Source: Pyrrhoderma lamaoense (lineage: Eukaryota; Basidiomycota; Agaricomycetes; Hymenochaetales; Hymenochaetaceae). From it: a stretch of DNA of 64,000 bases. Numbering within the stretch: the stretch's first letter is position 1; every line of letters begins with the position of its first letter. Position numbers and translations under genes: made by a program. Of the stretch, positions 11,031 to 21,855 are shown piece by piece. The stretch lies in NCBI GenBank assembly GCA_002794735.1, contig NBAZ01000003.1, positions 2,418,001 through 2,482,000 on the forward strand. The letters are read 5' to 3'. Below the pieces are notes generated by a model. That model had not been told where the DNA came from. It worked only from the letters and a program-made list of their open reading frames with translations, and made no database searches.

Positions 11031-13600
11031 TCATCTTACTCCCCCTCTCCCATTCCCATCTAACCCCCCTTCACCTTCTTCCATCCCTCGTAACTTTCCC
11101 GCCCCCTTACTTTCATATTCATACTCATACTCGTACTCGTCGTATCGGTAATCACCTAAAAAGAAATACACAGCCGGAAGAGCGACGAACAACGCGCCTA
11201 CCACGTTTCCCAAAAACGCTGCTATAAGCGACCTGTTTGGGGTATAACAGTTTGACAAAAAGGAACTGATATATATGTTTGAAAAAGGAAAAAAAACGTA
11301 CTTGCGTATATACTCCGCAGCTGACAACTACACGAAGAAGTACATGTATTAGCATCAGGGAATCCTCCATGTGGACCCCCCATCTCTATGAACTCTATAA
11401 CGAAAGAAAGAAAAAAGTAAACGTACATCGGCACCAAAGAACATGCCAAGCGTCACGAGGAACATGTTTGCTGTTAATTATCAAGCCACCGTTTCCGACG
11501 TCAGTACTACTACACTCTCATCGCATATCAAGCTCGAAAAAAAAAACGAAAAAAAGAAAAACTCCCTCGGGGAGAGGAGAAAGGTTGTAGATATGGGAAA
11601 ACGTACCGACAACTTAAAGATCGTAACAATGTTTAGGTCGTTAAGGAGTGCGTTTGACATGTTAAAAAAAAAACCAATCAGCATCCGTGTAGAACGAACG
11701 AGAGACTCAGAGAGCGATCAACCCCTCGCCGTACCATGGTCATAGCCACACGACACGAAGATCTAAGACCCAAGACGTCAGACATACATACATACATACT
11801 AAATAAGATAAAATAAAATAAAAAGAAAGAAAGAAAGAAAGAAACGGATACTCACCCATATCGGAATCCAAATCGCAAAGATCTGTCAAACAAAACACAA
11901 AAACACAACACACAAATTCTGTTCAGTAACTTTTTATCCTTTTTTTAATTCCTTTTCTTGTTTGGTTTTACTTACTTTAGAAATCGTTTCCCTGGACCCA
12001 GCTGCTTGCTACAAGTAAAAAAAAAAAAGAAGGAAGAATGACGTCAGAAACTACGTTTTCCGTCCCATGCGAAATAAACAAAAAAAAAATAACGCGGAGA
12101 GAGTGAGAGGGAAAAAATAATAACGTCGAGAGAGAGAAAAAAAGAAAAAAAAAAGAGTAAAACCGGTACGTACCCAAACAGCAACACAAACTAACCAATT
12201 ACAAGCGATGCCACGTATAAAAATCTGGTGCCACTCCGGCGTTCCTGCTTTCTTTCTGCGGAACGTGAAAAAGGTTGTTTTTTTTGTAAGTTATTTATTA
12301 CTCGTCAGTAACTTTGTTGGTTTGATTAATTATGGAGTTTCCTCTTCCACTTCCCTTCCACGCCCCCCCCCCCCGGAGTTCGGGCAGTCGGGGATCCGGA
12401 GGAGGGTGGGGTGGGGTGGGGACGTGAAGTAAGAAGAGTATTTAAAAATAAATTCAAGGTTGAAGGTACTGACATGGTGAGGTCTTGAGCGAACTCGACG
12501 TATGGAGCTGTCGAGATCACGCCAGAGTCTGTCAACAACCAAACAGGGCAATAATAAAGTTAAGTTTAGTATATTTTTTAGGAGGTTGGAGGTTTTTGAC
12601 GTTGATAAAAATAAAATACAGGGATAGATAGGTAGATGAATTGACTCGTATAAAAAGAAATGAAAGAATGAAAAAGAGAGAGGGAGAGGGAGAGGAGAGG
12701 AAGAGGACTCACATTTGACTAGAACGGTAGCAAAGAATAGGCTTCCGCATAGGTTACCAAAGAACACTAAGGATAACAGAAACGAAACAAGTGAGTCAAA
12801 TAGAAAACGATATTAATGATATACACGATATATTATATATCAAAAAAAAGAGTATCACCTATAATCCAGTTTACTACTAATCCCCACCACGGAACAGCAC
12901 GCTTTAGACAAGCCATGGGAAACACCTATTTTCAAAACATGAAAATCATGTCGCAAAAAATAATATAAACTTAAACACAAACCATCATGTTACTAGTCAA
13001 GAGTTCCTGACCCGTGAGTACGATCCTGTAAGATCCCCCCCAATAAAAAAAGTCCCAAATCATATCCCGAATAATTTTATTTTTATAAGTTGTAGTTATG
13101 TTTTATTATATATTTTTTCCTTGCTGGTAAGAAACAGGCTATACGCACATTACGAGACCAACGGGGAAGACAAACCCTCCGAGGATCTTCACGATCCCAG
13201 GGTTTGCAGTGTTCAGGGACGGAGAGCCACCTTCGATGATCTCCAAGAGTAAACCTCCAGTTGAGAGGAACGCGCCCGCTAAGACTGCCTATTCATACGC
13301 ATATATATATATATGTTTTTCAAGTGAGTATCAGCGTGACCATGTTCAAAGAGAGAGAGCAAGAGCGCTGGGTTTGAATTGTGTGTGTGTGTGATCGGAG
13401 AGCGGAGAGTGGAGAGCGGAGAGTGAGAGAGCGGAGGGAGATAACACCCGTACCTTAAAGAACACTTTATCATACCGCGTCGAATGCTTGATAACACCAT
13501 GCTCTACCATCGCGATAGCCACATCACGAGGTGAGAGTGTAGACGCACTCCCGGTAGTACCACTCCTACTCCTGCTCATAGCCAAAGCCATTTTTTTCAT
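11031..13600 (-). CDS. Formate/nitrite transporter (FNT family) protein
   Basis: An FNT-family channel, expected as a pentamer of six-helix subunits conducting formate, nitrite or related small anions at a membrane. Fungal members include nitrite transporters, but the substrate here is not determined. Visible in order: LSPRDVAIAMVEHGVIKH; AVLAGAFLSTGGLLLEII; NPGIVKILGGFVFPVGLVM; VLTGQELLTSNMM; FPMACLKRAVPWWGLVVNW; VFFGNLCGSLFFATVLV; GTPEWHQIFIRGIACNWL; QAAGSRETISKIFAIWIPIW; CGYDHVVANMFLVTLGMFF; GADLSAAEYIRKSLIAAFLG. The family's GxEL-TxNxM, WHQIF and H-xx-N-M motifs are all present. The H-V-V-A-N motif needs a 6-nt micro-exon at 11607-11612. The C-terminal tail is unusual: a (Glu-Tyr) run followed by a Gly/Glu-rich end. 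About 13 introns, many carrying simple repeats. Confidence 0.88.
11607..11612 (-). other. 6-nt micro-exon of the FNT gene
   Basis: On the minus strand TTGTCG is preceded by TCTTTAAG and followed by GTACGT. Joining the upstream exon end ...GACCATG, TTGTCG and the downstream CAAACATG gives H-V-V-A-N-M, the conserved FNT motif, with the frame kept on both sides. Without it the motif cannot be assembled from the flanking exons. No transcript was seen, so this is deduced from protein conservation plus splice sites. Confidence 0.75.
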
Positions 13601-14929
13601 AGCTAAGCCAAATAGCCCAAATAGATGAAGTAGCTCTGGATAGGGTTGGAAAATATGTCCGTTTTTACTTGGCGTTTACACTTGGCTTTCTTAGAGAAGA
13701 TTTCTGAGATTCTAGATTGGGTGTTGAAGGGGCAGCGGGAGCGAGAGGCGCGCGCGGCTCTAGACGTCAGGTCCTGCTGGGAAGAAGCTAAGCGAACGAA
13801 CGGGCGAGCGAACGAGCAAGAGACTCAAGTGTTAAGTGTGTGTGTGTGTGTGTGATTAAAAAGCAAGGATGGGCGGTTGGAGACAGGGGAGTGGGGAAAG
13901 GCAAGCTGAATGTGGGAAAAAAGAGGAGGTCCATCGATCAATAACGAATAACGAATAAAGAATAAAAATGACAAACATCACACGTCTCGAGAGCTAAAAC
14001 GCGGAAGAAAAAAAAGAAAAAAAAGAAATATAAGAAATTAGAAGGTAAAAATAAGAAATTGATAAGGTTTGTTGCTTACAACTACTTTACAAAAAGGGGT
14101 GAGGTATGCGTGTGTTAGAAGGGGAGGAGGGGAGTAGGATAGGCTTGTCGAAGTAAGGCAGATTTCCCGAGCGCTTCTATCAATTCAATTGGCAGGAAGA
14201 GAGGGGGTCGGCTAACTCATCCGCCAGGCAAAAAAAAAAGAAGGAATTCAGTCGCCTAACAAAGACCCTTACGACTAGGAGATCAGAAAATAGTATAAAA
14301 AATAGCGACGGCGGCGCAAAGACTCCTAACTATAGTCCTTTTTCAAAAACTTTTTTTTAAAAAAGTTCCGGGAAGAGGTTAAGTTTAGAGGTTAGTTTAT
14401 TATTAGCTGCTAATCCCATTGCGTGTCATGTTAAAGCTGTGATTAATGTCCGTCTCAAGTTACTTGTGCTTGACAGGTCCATGCGAAGGGGGTCAGCTCA
14501 TGATCCAGTGACCACCGCCCTTGCCCGTTTTTGAGCTCATGTGTGTATGTGTGTCACTGTGTGTGAACAAAAATAAATAGGAAATGTGGGGTAGGTATGG
14601 AGAACTTCTTCCGATATATATCCGAGTGATGGGTATTGGCTTGGCCCGTTTCGGTTGCAAAAAGGGAAGAAAAAAAACATCAGAAAAGAGCTTCGGGGAT
14701 TATCAAATCGAAACTTACAAATATTACACGTGCTGTTATTAGTAATCATGAGTATATATCACGTTATATCTTATACCCAGATAAGGGGCCATCACCTTAT
14801 CATCCAGGATAGCTTCAAAGAAGAAAGGGTATAAGCAAGAACGTATAAAACGGAACTCTAACATATGTTAGAACAAAAGAAAGGCAATAGCATACTGCTT
14901 CCTGGAAATTACAAGAAATTCTTACAGAT
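13601..14929. other. FNT gene upstream region, no gene recognised
   Basis: Contains a (GT)n tract at about 13836-13853, GCGAACGA repeats near 13795, GGA-rich stretches and A-runs. It should hold the FNT promoter. No open frame here looks like a known protein. Confidence 0.5.
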
Positions 14930-15291
14930 TTATAACGAAGGTTTATCAATCCTTTTATCATGTATTGTGACTACGTACAGATGCGATGTCTTTGCTTCAT
15001 ACTCAAGGAACTGAGACCCCGTAGTACTTGTGATTCCTAGTAAAATTGCATTTATATCCCCATGGGTACGAAAACTAAGATTGACGACACCTCTAAACAG
15101 AGTAGGAGCAATTGGCAGTCTCGAAGTTTTACGTGACCATAGATAGATGGTGGCCATTTCCATGTCTCGTATTCAGTTATAACCATTTTATACCATCCCC
15201 CTTCGTTAAGACGGAATGCAGCAAAACAAGTCCCCCCCTTTTTCGACACAATACTCATAACTTTCTTTGATTTGTATGAGCATGTTACCAA
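14930..15291 (-). pseudogene. Decayed partial copy of MCM2
   Basis: Reading the minus strand gives pieces co-linear with the real MCM2 at about 2885-3195: KKGGTCFAAFRLNEGG (real: [16 protein letters not shown]), PPSIYGHVKL (SIYGHEDIK), HGDINAILLGITSTTGSQFL ([20 protein letters not shown]), YEAKTSHLYVVT ([12 protein letters not shown]). DNA similarity is also visible, for example TTTTACTAGGA in both. The Walker A Lys is gone (STTGSQ for GTAKSQ), and small indels change frame between the pieces. It is a non-functional fragment lying about 12 kb from the source gene in opposite orientation. Confidence 0.8.
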
Positions 15292-15348
15292 CTTGAGAAA
15301 ATATATATATAAAAAAAAGAAATTAGAAATTTCTGAACTTGCAATCTC

Positions 15349-15920
15349 TTACGAGGATAGAATCCCCCACCTTCCCATCGATCCCGTGCATGCATTAGAG
15401 AAAATACATCCTTCCGACACTTGATGTAGGCTATAGATCACGGTTAGGTTACCGCCAAAGAAGTTTATCGGGCACACCGTGTTATACGTTCCTACTTTCA
15501 TCCTGACCCCCGGTGTATCCTGCTTTGCATCCCACTCCTTTATCATGTACTAAAAGGCCGAACAGACTTTGTTTACGTTAACCTGCTTCTCACTGGCCCT
15601 CAACCTGCTTAGAAAGTCCCCTGGGATAAAATAGTTTACTTTTCTACCATTTGGGAAACAAAGTCTGTATTTGGATTTGAATTTGGGTCGTATATCAAGA
15701 CAGTACATATTTGAAACAATTTAAGTGGTAGAAAAACGTACTTTCTCTCTCCATACACTTGGCGAGGTCACTTTAGACTGGGCCAACTCGTACACTGTAC
15801 CACTATTCCGCGAAAGATCGCACACTCTACATCCGTTAATGGAACGGTATACATAAAAAATTGGGATGCTAAGAGTAGTCAAGGATGAGTACTGTGTAAG
15901 TATATCCCGGTACTTTCTGG
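15349..15920 (-). CDS. Unassigned exon-like open stretches
   Basis: Three minus-strand open blocks are bounded by plausible splice sites: one with TTLSIPIFYVYRSINGCRV and ELAQSKVTSPSVW ending at a GTACG donor near 15735; one with KYRLCFPNGRKVNYFIPGDF ending before GTTAAC near 15585; and one starting after TTTTAG with YMIKEWDAKQDTPGV, continuing to INFFGGNLTVIYSL and GRWGILSS before GTAAGAG near 15350. The spaced aromatic/Gly pattern is loosely lectin-like (beta-propeller), but I do not recognise the family. It may be a remnant. No start or stop is assigned. Confidence 0.25.
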
Positions 15921-16300
15921 TCCATAATTATCATTACCTTCTAGCAAACTCTAGCCCTTAAACTCACTATCTATGTATGCTATACTCTATTCTATATCAA
16001 CGCAACCGAGCGTTGATAATCTCACATGAGAACCCCTCTCACATAGCCGCAATTAATATATTCTTATACACGTCCTATGCAAGCTGATCAGTTTCAGTTT
16101 CCCTGTAACTCAAGTACCGTTGGTCCCTATTATATCTCTCTCGCATAAATAGAAATTAACGAATCGAAGTACATATATCAAGCAGACCAACTAACGAATT
16201 CAACGTTCAAAAATGTTGAAAAAGAGTGACCTCTACCCCCCCCCCTCCCCTCCCCATCTCATAACCACTTCACACAATCCAATAAAATATATAAATCCTC

Positions 16301-18917
16301 CTAGGCGTTCGTCTCCGTCTTCTTTAATCTCTCACGTCGGATGATTAACGCTGTTATCGAAGAAAGTGCGGCGGCTGGTACGCCTATCAAGTACACCCTT
16401 TGTATAGCAGCGATGTATGCCGCCTTCGCGATGGCTCTTAGGTTATCTGGGACGGTGAATATGGACTCGACGCTTGATAGTATCTCTTGTTGGAGTTCTT
16501 GTGATATACTTGGAGCTAATGACTGTAAGTGATGACGAAGTTGGGCCGTAAACACTGCTCCGGATGTACTATGGTATGATTCAGTCATAAAGGGGAGAAA
16601 AAGGGGGCGGGGGGGGCGGTTAGAAATTTATTCCCCTCCCTTCCCCCCTTTAATCAAGATGTGTATTAATACGACTTACGCAAGTCCGACTGAACTCCCT
16701 ATTAGCTGGAGAAAAGAGACGAGTGAGGTAGCTCGCGAGATTAGGTGTTCTTCATTTACGAACTCGGCTTGAGCAACGACGACCTATATGTGCATATTTG
16801 TAAAGGAACGAAAGAGTCCCAAGGGGGGGGGGGTTAATTTGAATTGCATCATGGATGGATGGGTTAGTGTTCACCGGGAGTTGTGTACCCCATCCAAGAC
16901 CAGCACCGACTAGTATTTGGAAGCCGAGGATACGGTTAGATGCGGTTGTGTCCGTCACTGTGAACAGAAGACCGAATGCGGCAGAGGCGACTAGTGGGGG
17001 AAGACGAGAAGGGGCCAAGCGCATCCTGTTCTCTGCAAAATTTGTTGCGCAAAGTTAGTAAGTCTGTATCCTTTATTCTGGGGGTTATTGTCATGACGTA
17101 CAGAAGAAATTCCACCGGCAGCAAAGGTAGCTTTCCAAATTATTCAGATTGACTATATTGTATTATCATTGGTAACGGCTTACTTATTATTCCGGAGCTG
17201 AAAATTAGATTTGTCAAGAGCAAGCCAAGCTATCACTTTTATATGAGATGCGTACATCATGAATCCAAGAATATCCACGCCCGAGTGGGTAGCTGAATGG
17301 CCTCTAACTTGATATAACAATGGCTACAAACACCTTTGAGAAAGTCCTCAATAACGTTCGAATATTCTTACCAGATAATACTATAAAGAGCTTAGTAGTA
17401 GTTCAAGCACTGGAGATCTAAGAGCTTACAGTCGCCAAAACAAAGCAAATTCTTGAGAAAAACTGGTACGTCATAAAGTAGTTATTTACTTGGTGAAGTT
17501 GACATTCAGGCAAGGTTGCTTACAACCGTTAGCGAAGACCCAATAATGTTCCGCCTAAGTAAGATCTCGAATGGGAGTAAAGCCTTTTCTTTCATATGCC
17601 ACTCCCAGGCAAGGAACGAAATCAAGAAGGCAGCGAACTGAAAAAAAAAAGAAAAATATAGAAGGAATCAGATTAGTATCCTCTTTGGAGCAAAATAACC
17701 GAAAAGATACTGAACAAGACAAAGGAATGCTATAACAACAGGATCATTCCATGGGCGCTCATTCCCACCCCACTGTAAAGCGATAAGAAGCATTGTGACG
17801 AAACCAAAGTTTAGTGTAGCACCCAACCAATCCAGTCGCAGCCATGAGTGTAGCATACTGCCACTCTGTTCCGGAGGTTCTAACGACGGAAGAAGCAAAA
17901 CAATTGCAAGGATCGCTATTCCTCCAACCTTTTGGAGAATTTTAAACTCTTCAGAGTATTGTAATGAGAAAGTTTTGAGCTCACTGGAAGATTGATGTCT
18001 TGTGTGTCGATGTGAATATTTATTTGTACTTGTCAGCTTCACTAACAAGTTCAATAGGTAAGAACTTACAAAAACACCAACTAAGTAGTAGTATTATTCA
18101 TAAGTATCAATCAAGCAGAAAAGAGATTAGCTTTCGCTTACCGCCACGTTACATGATCTTAATTATACAAATTAGAATATGTGTAAGAAACGTGGCTAAG
18201 AAACCTACCTGAGAAAGCGCCTCCAATTATTGGGCCAACAATCGATGATACAGCAAAAACAGCACCAAATAAACCCATAAATGCTGGTCTTTGTTTCACA
18301 GATGTAATCTATCCTAGCATGAGCTGGGTTTATAGTGTGAGACAGTAAAAATTAAGACCCACCATAGCGGTGATAGACAGAATCGATACCCATAGACCTG
18401 TTGCCCCTAGCCCTGAAATAGTACGCCCCAGGATCAATACCTCAATAGAAGGCGAAACGGCACATATCAAGCTCCCAATTTCGAAAATAGCGACTGAAGC
18501 TAGAAAAACGATTTTCGGTGGGGTAAAGACAAGAATCTTGCCAAAAAGTAACATGAATGCAGCCTTGGAGTATGGATTTTTTTGGAATAATTCAATAAAT
18601 ATGATATATATATTTATATATTTGTAATGCCAGCTCACCTGTGGTAAAAAGTATCCACTAGCAATCCACGACAAGTCCTTAACAGCATCGAAATGTGATG
18701 CGATGGTTGGAAGAGCTGTAGATAAAACTGTTTGGTCGAGTGCAACTAGGAAAAAAGCAATACAGAAAGCACTATACAAAAATATGAAATTACTATGCGG
18801 TAAGTGGAAAAAACGTTTATTAAGTGACACATACGTAAATATGATGGCTAGCTTGTTCCCAGAAAACAGAATTTGTTCGTGTTCTTTTTCACTCTTCTCA
18901 TCCTTGTCTATGGCCAT
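16301..18917 (-). CDS. MFS transporter, 14-helix drug:H+ antiporter type
   Basis: Encodes a plasma-membrane efflux transporter of the major facilitator superfamily. Starts MAIDKDEKSEKEHEQ (hydrophilic N-terminus), then ALDQTVLSTALPTIASHF (the helix-1 motif of this family), DLSWIASGYFLP, LLFGKILVFTPPK, GRTISGLGATG, SVKQRPAFMGLFGAVFAV, VGPIIGGAFS, DHVTWR, GGIAILAIVLLLP, LQWGGNERPWNDPVVIAF, LISFLAWEWHMKEKALLP, HSGVDILGFMM, GFQILVGAGLGWGTQLP, QAEFVNEEHLISRATS and LQLIGSSVGLA, then a cytosolic tail ending RRERLKKTETNA. About 11 introns. The stretch where relatives have CFYINLPIGG reads FKILQKVGG here, and 17380-17470 is hard to match, so one or two exons may be misread or decayed. It lies beside a methyltransferase and two P450s. 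Confidence 0.82.
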
Positions 18918-19496
18918 CGAGCTATCAGCGGTTTTTGAATGTCTAGGACAAGAGGCTTGTCTAAGAGCTCTACGGAGGGATCAGACATGTGTGAAGATGT
19001 TGAGAATAGGTGACCTTAGGTGATACCACCTTTTACAATAGACTTTTTTGATACATTTCGGCTTACTGCCGACAGAATGCAGTATGGGACCCCAGACAGC
19101 CGAGTTTCATACTTATTTAGAAATTTTTGAATTTATCACGAGAAGACGGAGTATGTGTGATGAGAACCACCCATCTAATGGATTCCAAATTACAACCGGG
19201 TTTCTTATCCGCGGTTGTAATAATATCAGTCCGTGATAATCAATCATGGTGATATCACACATATTCAACATTCTCCTACATCTAAAACGAATGATTGATT
19301 TACACTAATACATCCTCGCTGATAGGAGTGCATTAACCAAACGGGTTTTCACCATCCTTACTTTGTTCATAATGCATGCTTACAAGCAAATCGGAGGTGT
19401 ACATAAGACGAAGCCACGTAATATGTCGACATTTAATTCTTTTCCTGCTACTACTAGCCTCCTCCTACTTCTGTGTTCACAGATTCAAGCTCAATC
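18918..19496. other. Divergent intergenic region, MFS / methyltransferase
   Basis: A shared upstream region between a minus-strand and a plus-strand gene, so it could be a bidirectional promoter. The N-terminal exon expected for the methyltransferase is not visible here. Confidence 0.4.
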
Positions 19497-20588
19497 ATGG
19501 ATATAGACTACCATTTCAGCAGAAAGTTTAAAGGAGACTCTCGAGAAGTCTCAATGGCTAGGCATAAGCATTACTTATTCTTGCAGATGGGATTAAGACC
19601 TGGGATGAGAATTCTTGAGGTTGGATGTGGTATGGGTAGCGCGGCACTTGAGCTTGCTGCTTTTGAAGACGTATTTGTTGTTGGAGTGGACCCGGATGCA
19701 CAGAATGTAACTATATAACTCTCTCACACATCCGCAGTAATCAAGTGTAGCTCAGATTATCAAAGCCGAAAAGGCATGCAATAAACGGGGATTAACGGGG
19801 AGGGTCTCATTCATAACCGGTACTTAAATTTGTCTAATTGTACTTTACAACAAAGATGACATATCTGTCATGGTTTTTTTATAGGGGAGCTCGCCAGTCT
19901 AAGCTCTATTTTTGATGACAGTTCCTTTGACGGCATTTATTCCATTGAGTCCTTACGAGTAAGTACTCACTAGGTTGAAAATCAACACTCTCTTTCTCAA
20001 AGAATCAACTCAGCACTTGAGTAGTTTTGATGCTATATCTGGAACTCTCAGTCGTTTACTGAAGCCCGGAGGCAAGGTATGCTATCTGAAGATCTACTAT
20101 TAGAGTTACATCAACTGAACCAAGCATAGCTCGCCATCTATGAATGGTGTTGGACTTCTTCCGTAGATGCGACCAATAAAGACCATCAGCGATTATCATA
20201 TTTACTTGAGGATGCGACAGGAATAGGTAGTCTATCAATTAGGAATCGATCCATTAGTACCATATATCAAGTGTTGCAGTCAGAAGATCTTGACATTCTC
20301 AATTTCGGGGACCTTTCGGAAACAACGAGCAAGATATCACTGCCCTGGTACACTGATCTTGACAAGGCTTTATCTTACTCTCGGACCCGTTGGGCAGATG
20401 AGGTGAGCCGACAAGGAGAGTTTGGTGACTTGACAAGGGTTGCAGCTCAGATTATCTCCCAAGCCGGGCATCTTAAGGTGCGTATATGCATCAGATCATC
20501 ATACGTGCTGAATTCACCTACTCTATCTCATATACTATAGCTTTTCACGCCAATGGCGTTTTTCATTGCTAGAAAGCGTACAGTATGA
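19497..20588 (+). CDS. SAM-dependent methyltransferase, sterol C-24 methyltransferase-like
   Basis: Related to Erg6-type sterol methyltransferases, which move a methyl group from S-adenosylmethionine to a sterol side chain. Visible: YHFSRKFKGDSREVSMARHK (cf. the KGES...ARHEHYL region of Erg6), SAM-binding motif I ILEVGCGMGSAALELAAF, VGVDPDAQN, AQIIKAEKACNKRGL, DDSSFDGIYSIESLR, LSRLLKPGGK, LAIYEWCWTSSVDATN, WYTDLDKALSYSRTR and the terminal LFTPMAFFIARKR (Erg6 ends similarly). Five introns. The protein (about 280 residues) is shorter than Erg6 (about 370) because the usual N-terminal 70-80 residues are not found; an upstream exon joining before the ATTCAAGC at 19483 is possible. Next to an MFS and two P450s it is more likely a pathway enzyme than the housekeeping Erg6. 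Confidence 0.8.
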
Positions 20589-20750
20589 GCCTCATAACTA
20601 TAAAATAAGTAATATAGCAATGGAGAATTTGATTATTTTAATAAAAGAGTGCAGTTCATATGCCTTTAGTTTAATACAAATATGCGTTTTTTATCGTATT
20701 ATGTAATTCATGATTACATAACTAAAAAAGATAATTTATCTCGAAATTAA

Positions 20751-21432
20751 TTAAACTATTTTTCCCTCTCTAACCGAGTGGAAGACATAAGAGTGTAGCA
20801 AGACAACTTTCGCTACCTTTGAGACACGACCGCACAGAGATCGAGCTAAAGAATCAAGGACAGAATCAGAGATAACGGTGATATCCGAAAAGAGTAAGGT
20901 AGGTTTAATACAAACATAAGAGGAAGTTGTTGTGAAGAGGTACCATCTCTAGAAAGCGGAGAAAGCCCTTCTTTACTTGTCCCGAGGTTAATCAGTGGGA
21001 TATTGGGGATAAACGTGTTTTACTACCCTCATTTCTTTATGGGTAGTCTGCAAGTCCACTAATGAGCAATGGGACTACATGATGCATTTTTAGCCAACCT
21101 CGAATGATACTTTACGTACGTTTTAGCAACTGCTTTCGTAAAAACATATCGTACTAGGGGACAAGCTCAGAAAACAGACCTTTCCCTCATTCTTTCTACA
21201 ATTCTGAGAACTTTTAGGAACCTTCTTTAACGGGGAGCGCATACGATACGTTCCAATTCGCATCACCGGCCGGTATTGAATTCAATCTTCGTCGTTTGGA
21301 CGGTGATGGGGCTGGCTCAGGAGCGATAAGAGAGTGTCTTTGCGGTACTTGAGAATTACTTGACTGAATATCTAATTCGGTGCCACACCGAGTGCGTCCT
21401 TGAAGGATTGAAATATCTGCAATGACCTAACT
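20751..21432 (-). CDS. Candidate unknown gene, nuclear-protein-like exons
   Basis: Two minus-strand open stretches look coding but match nothing I know. The upstream one (about 21223-21432) reads VIADISILQGRTRCG, then SLIAPEPAPSPSKRRRLNS, with a basic cluster like a nuclear localisation signal and Ser-Pro sites. The downstream one (about 20751-20895) reads SDITVISDSVLDSLARSL, GRVSKVAKVVLLHSYVFHS and stops at 20751. The join between them, the start codon and the number of introns are not established. It could be a decayed gene. Confidence 0.3.
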
Positions 21433-21855
21433 CAACCGCGCCTACAAGCCCAATTAAGTTTTTTTGGGAGGGGAGTTTCCGCAGCTAGTATTGTTAGTAT
21501 TAGAGGATGGAGAGGTTCAGGAATGGATCTTTTTTACAGATCACTCTCTTTTTGAACTTTTTTCGTCAGCGGGCGTGTACATAAATCTCTGTTTGGGTAA
21601 GAGCATTATACATAAAAGTGGGATCCATACATGTGTACGTGTATCCACAAAGTTCAAGTATAGTACTAGTCCTTATATTTAGATGAGACTGGTTCTCATC
21701 TAATATTCAGAGGGGGAAGAGAGCTGGGATATAATAAGTCTCAAGCCATAATAATCAAACGGTATGAACTGAGAAGAAGGTGATTGATAACAGTGTCAAG
21801 TCCGCGAGTGAATGTTAAGGGGATGATGTCATTCACTTTTTACGTCTTGTCAATT

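Noticed and set aside
11598..11690. Longer exon NALLNDLNIVTIFKLS in the FNT gene
   Set aside because: There is no AG acceptor in front of it and it does not fit the FNT motif; the 6-nt micro-exon within it fits exactly.
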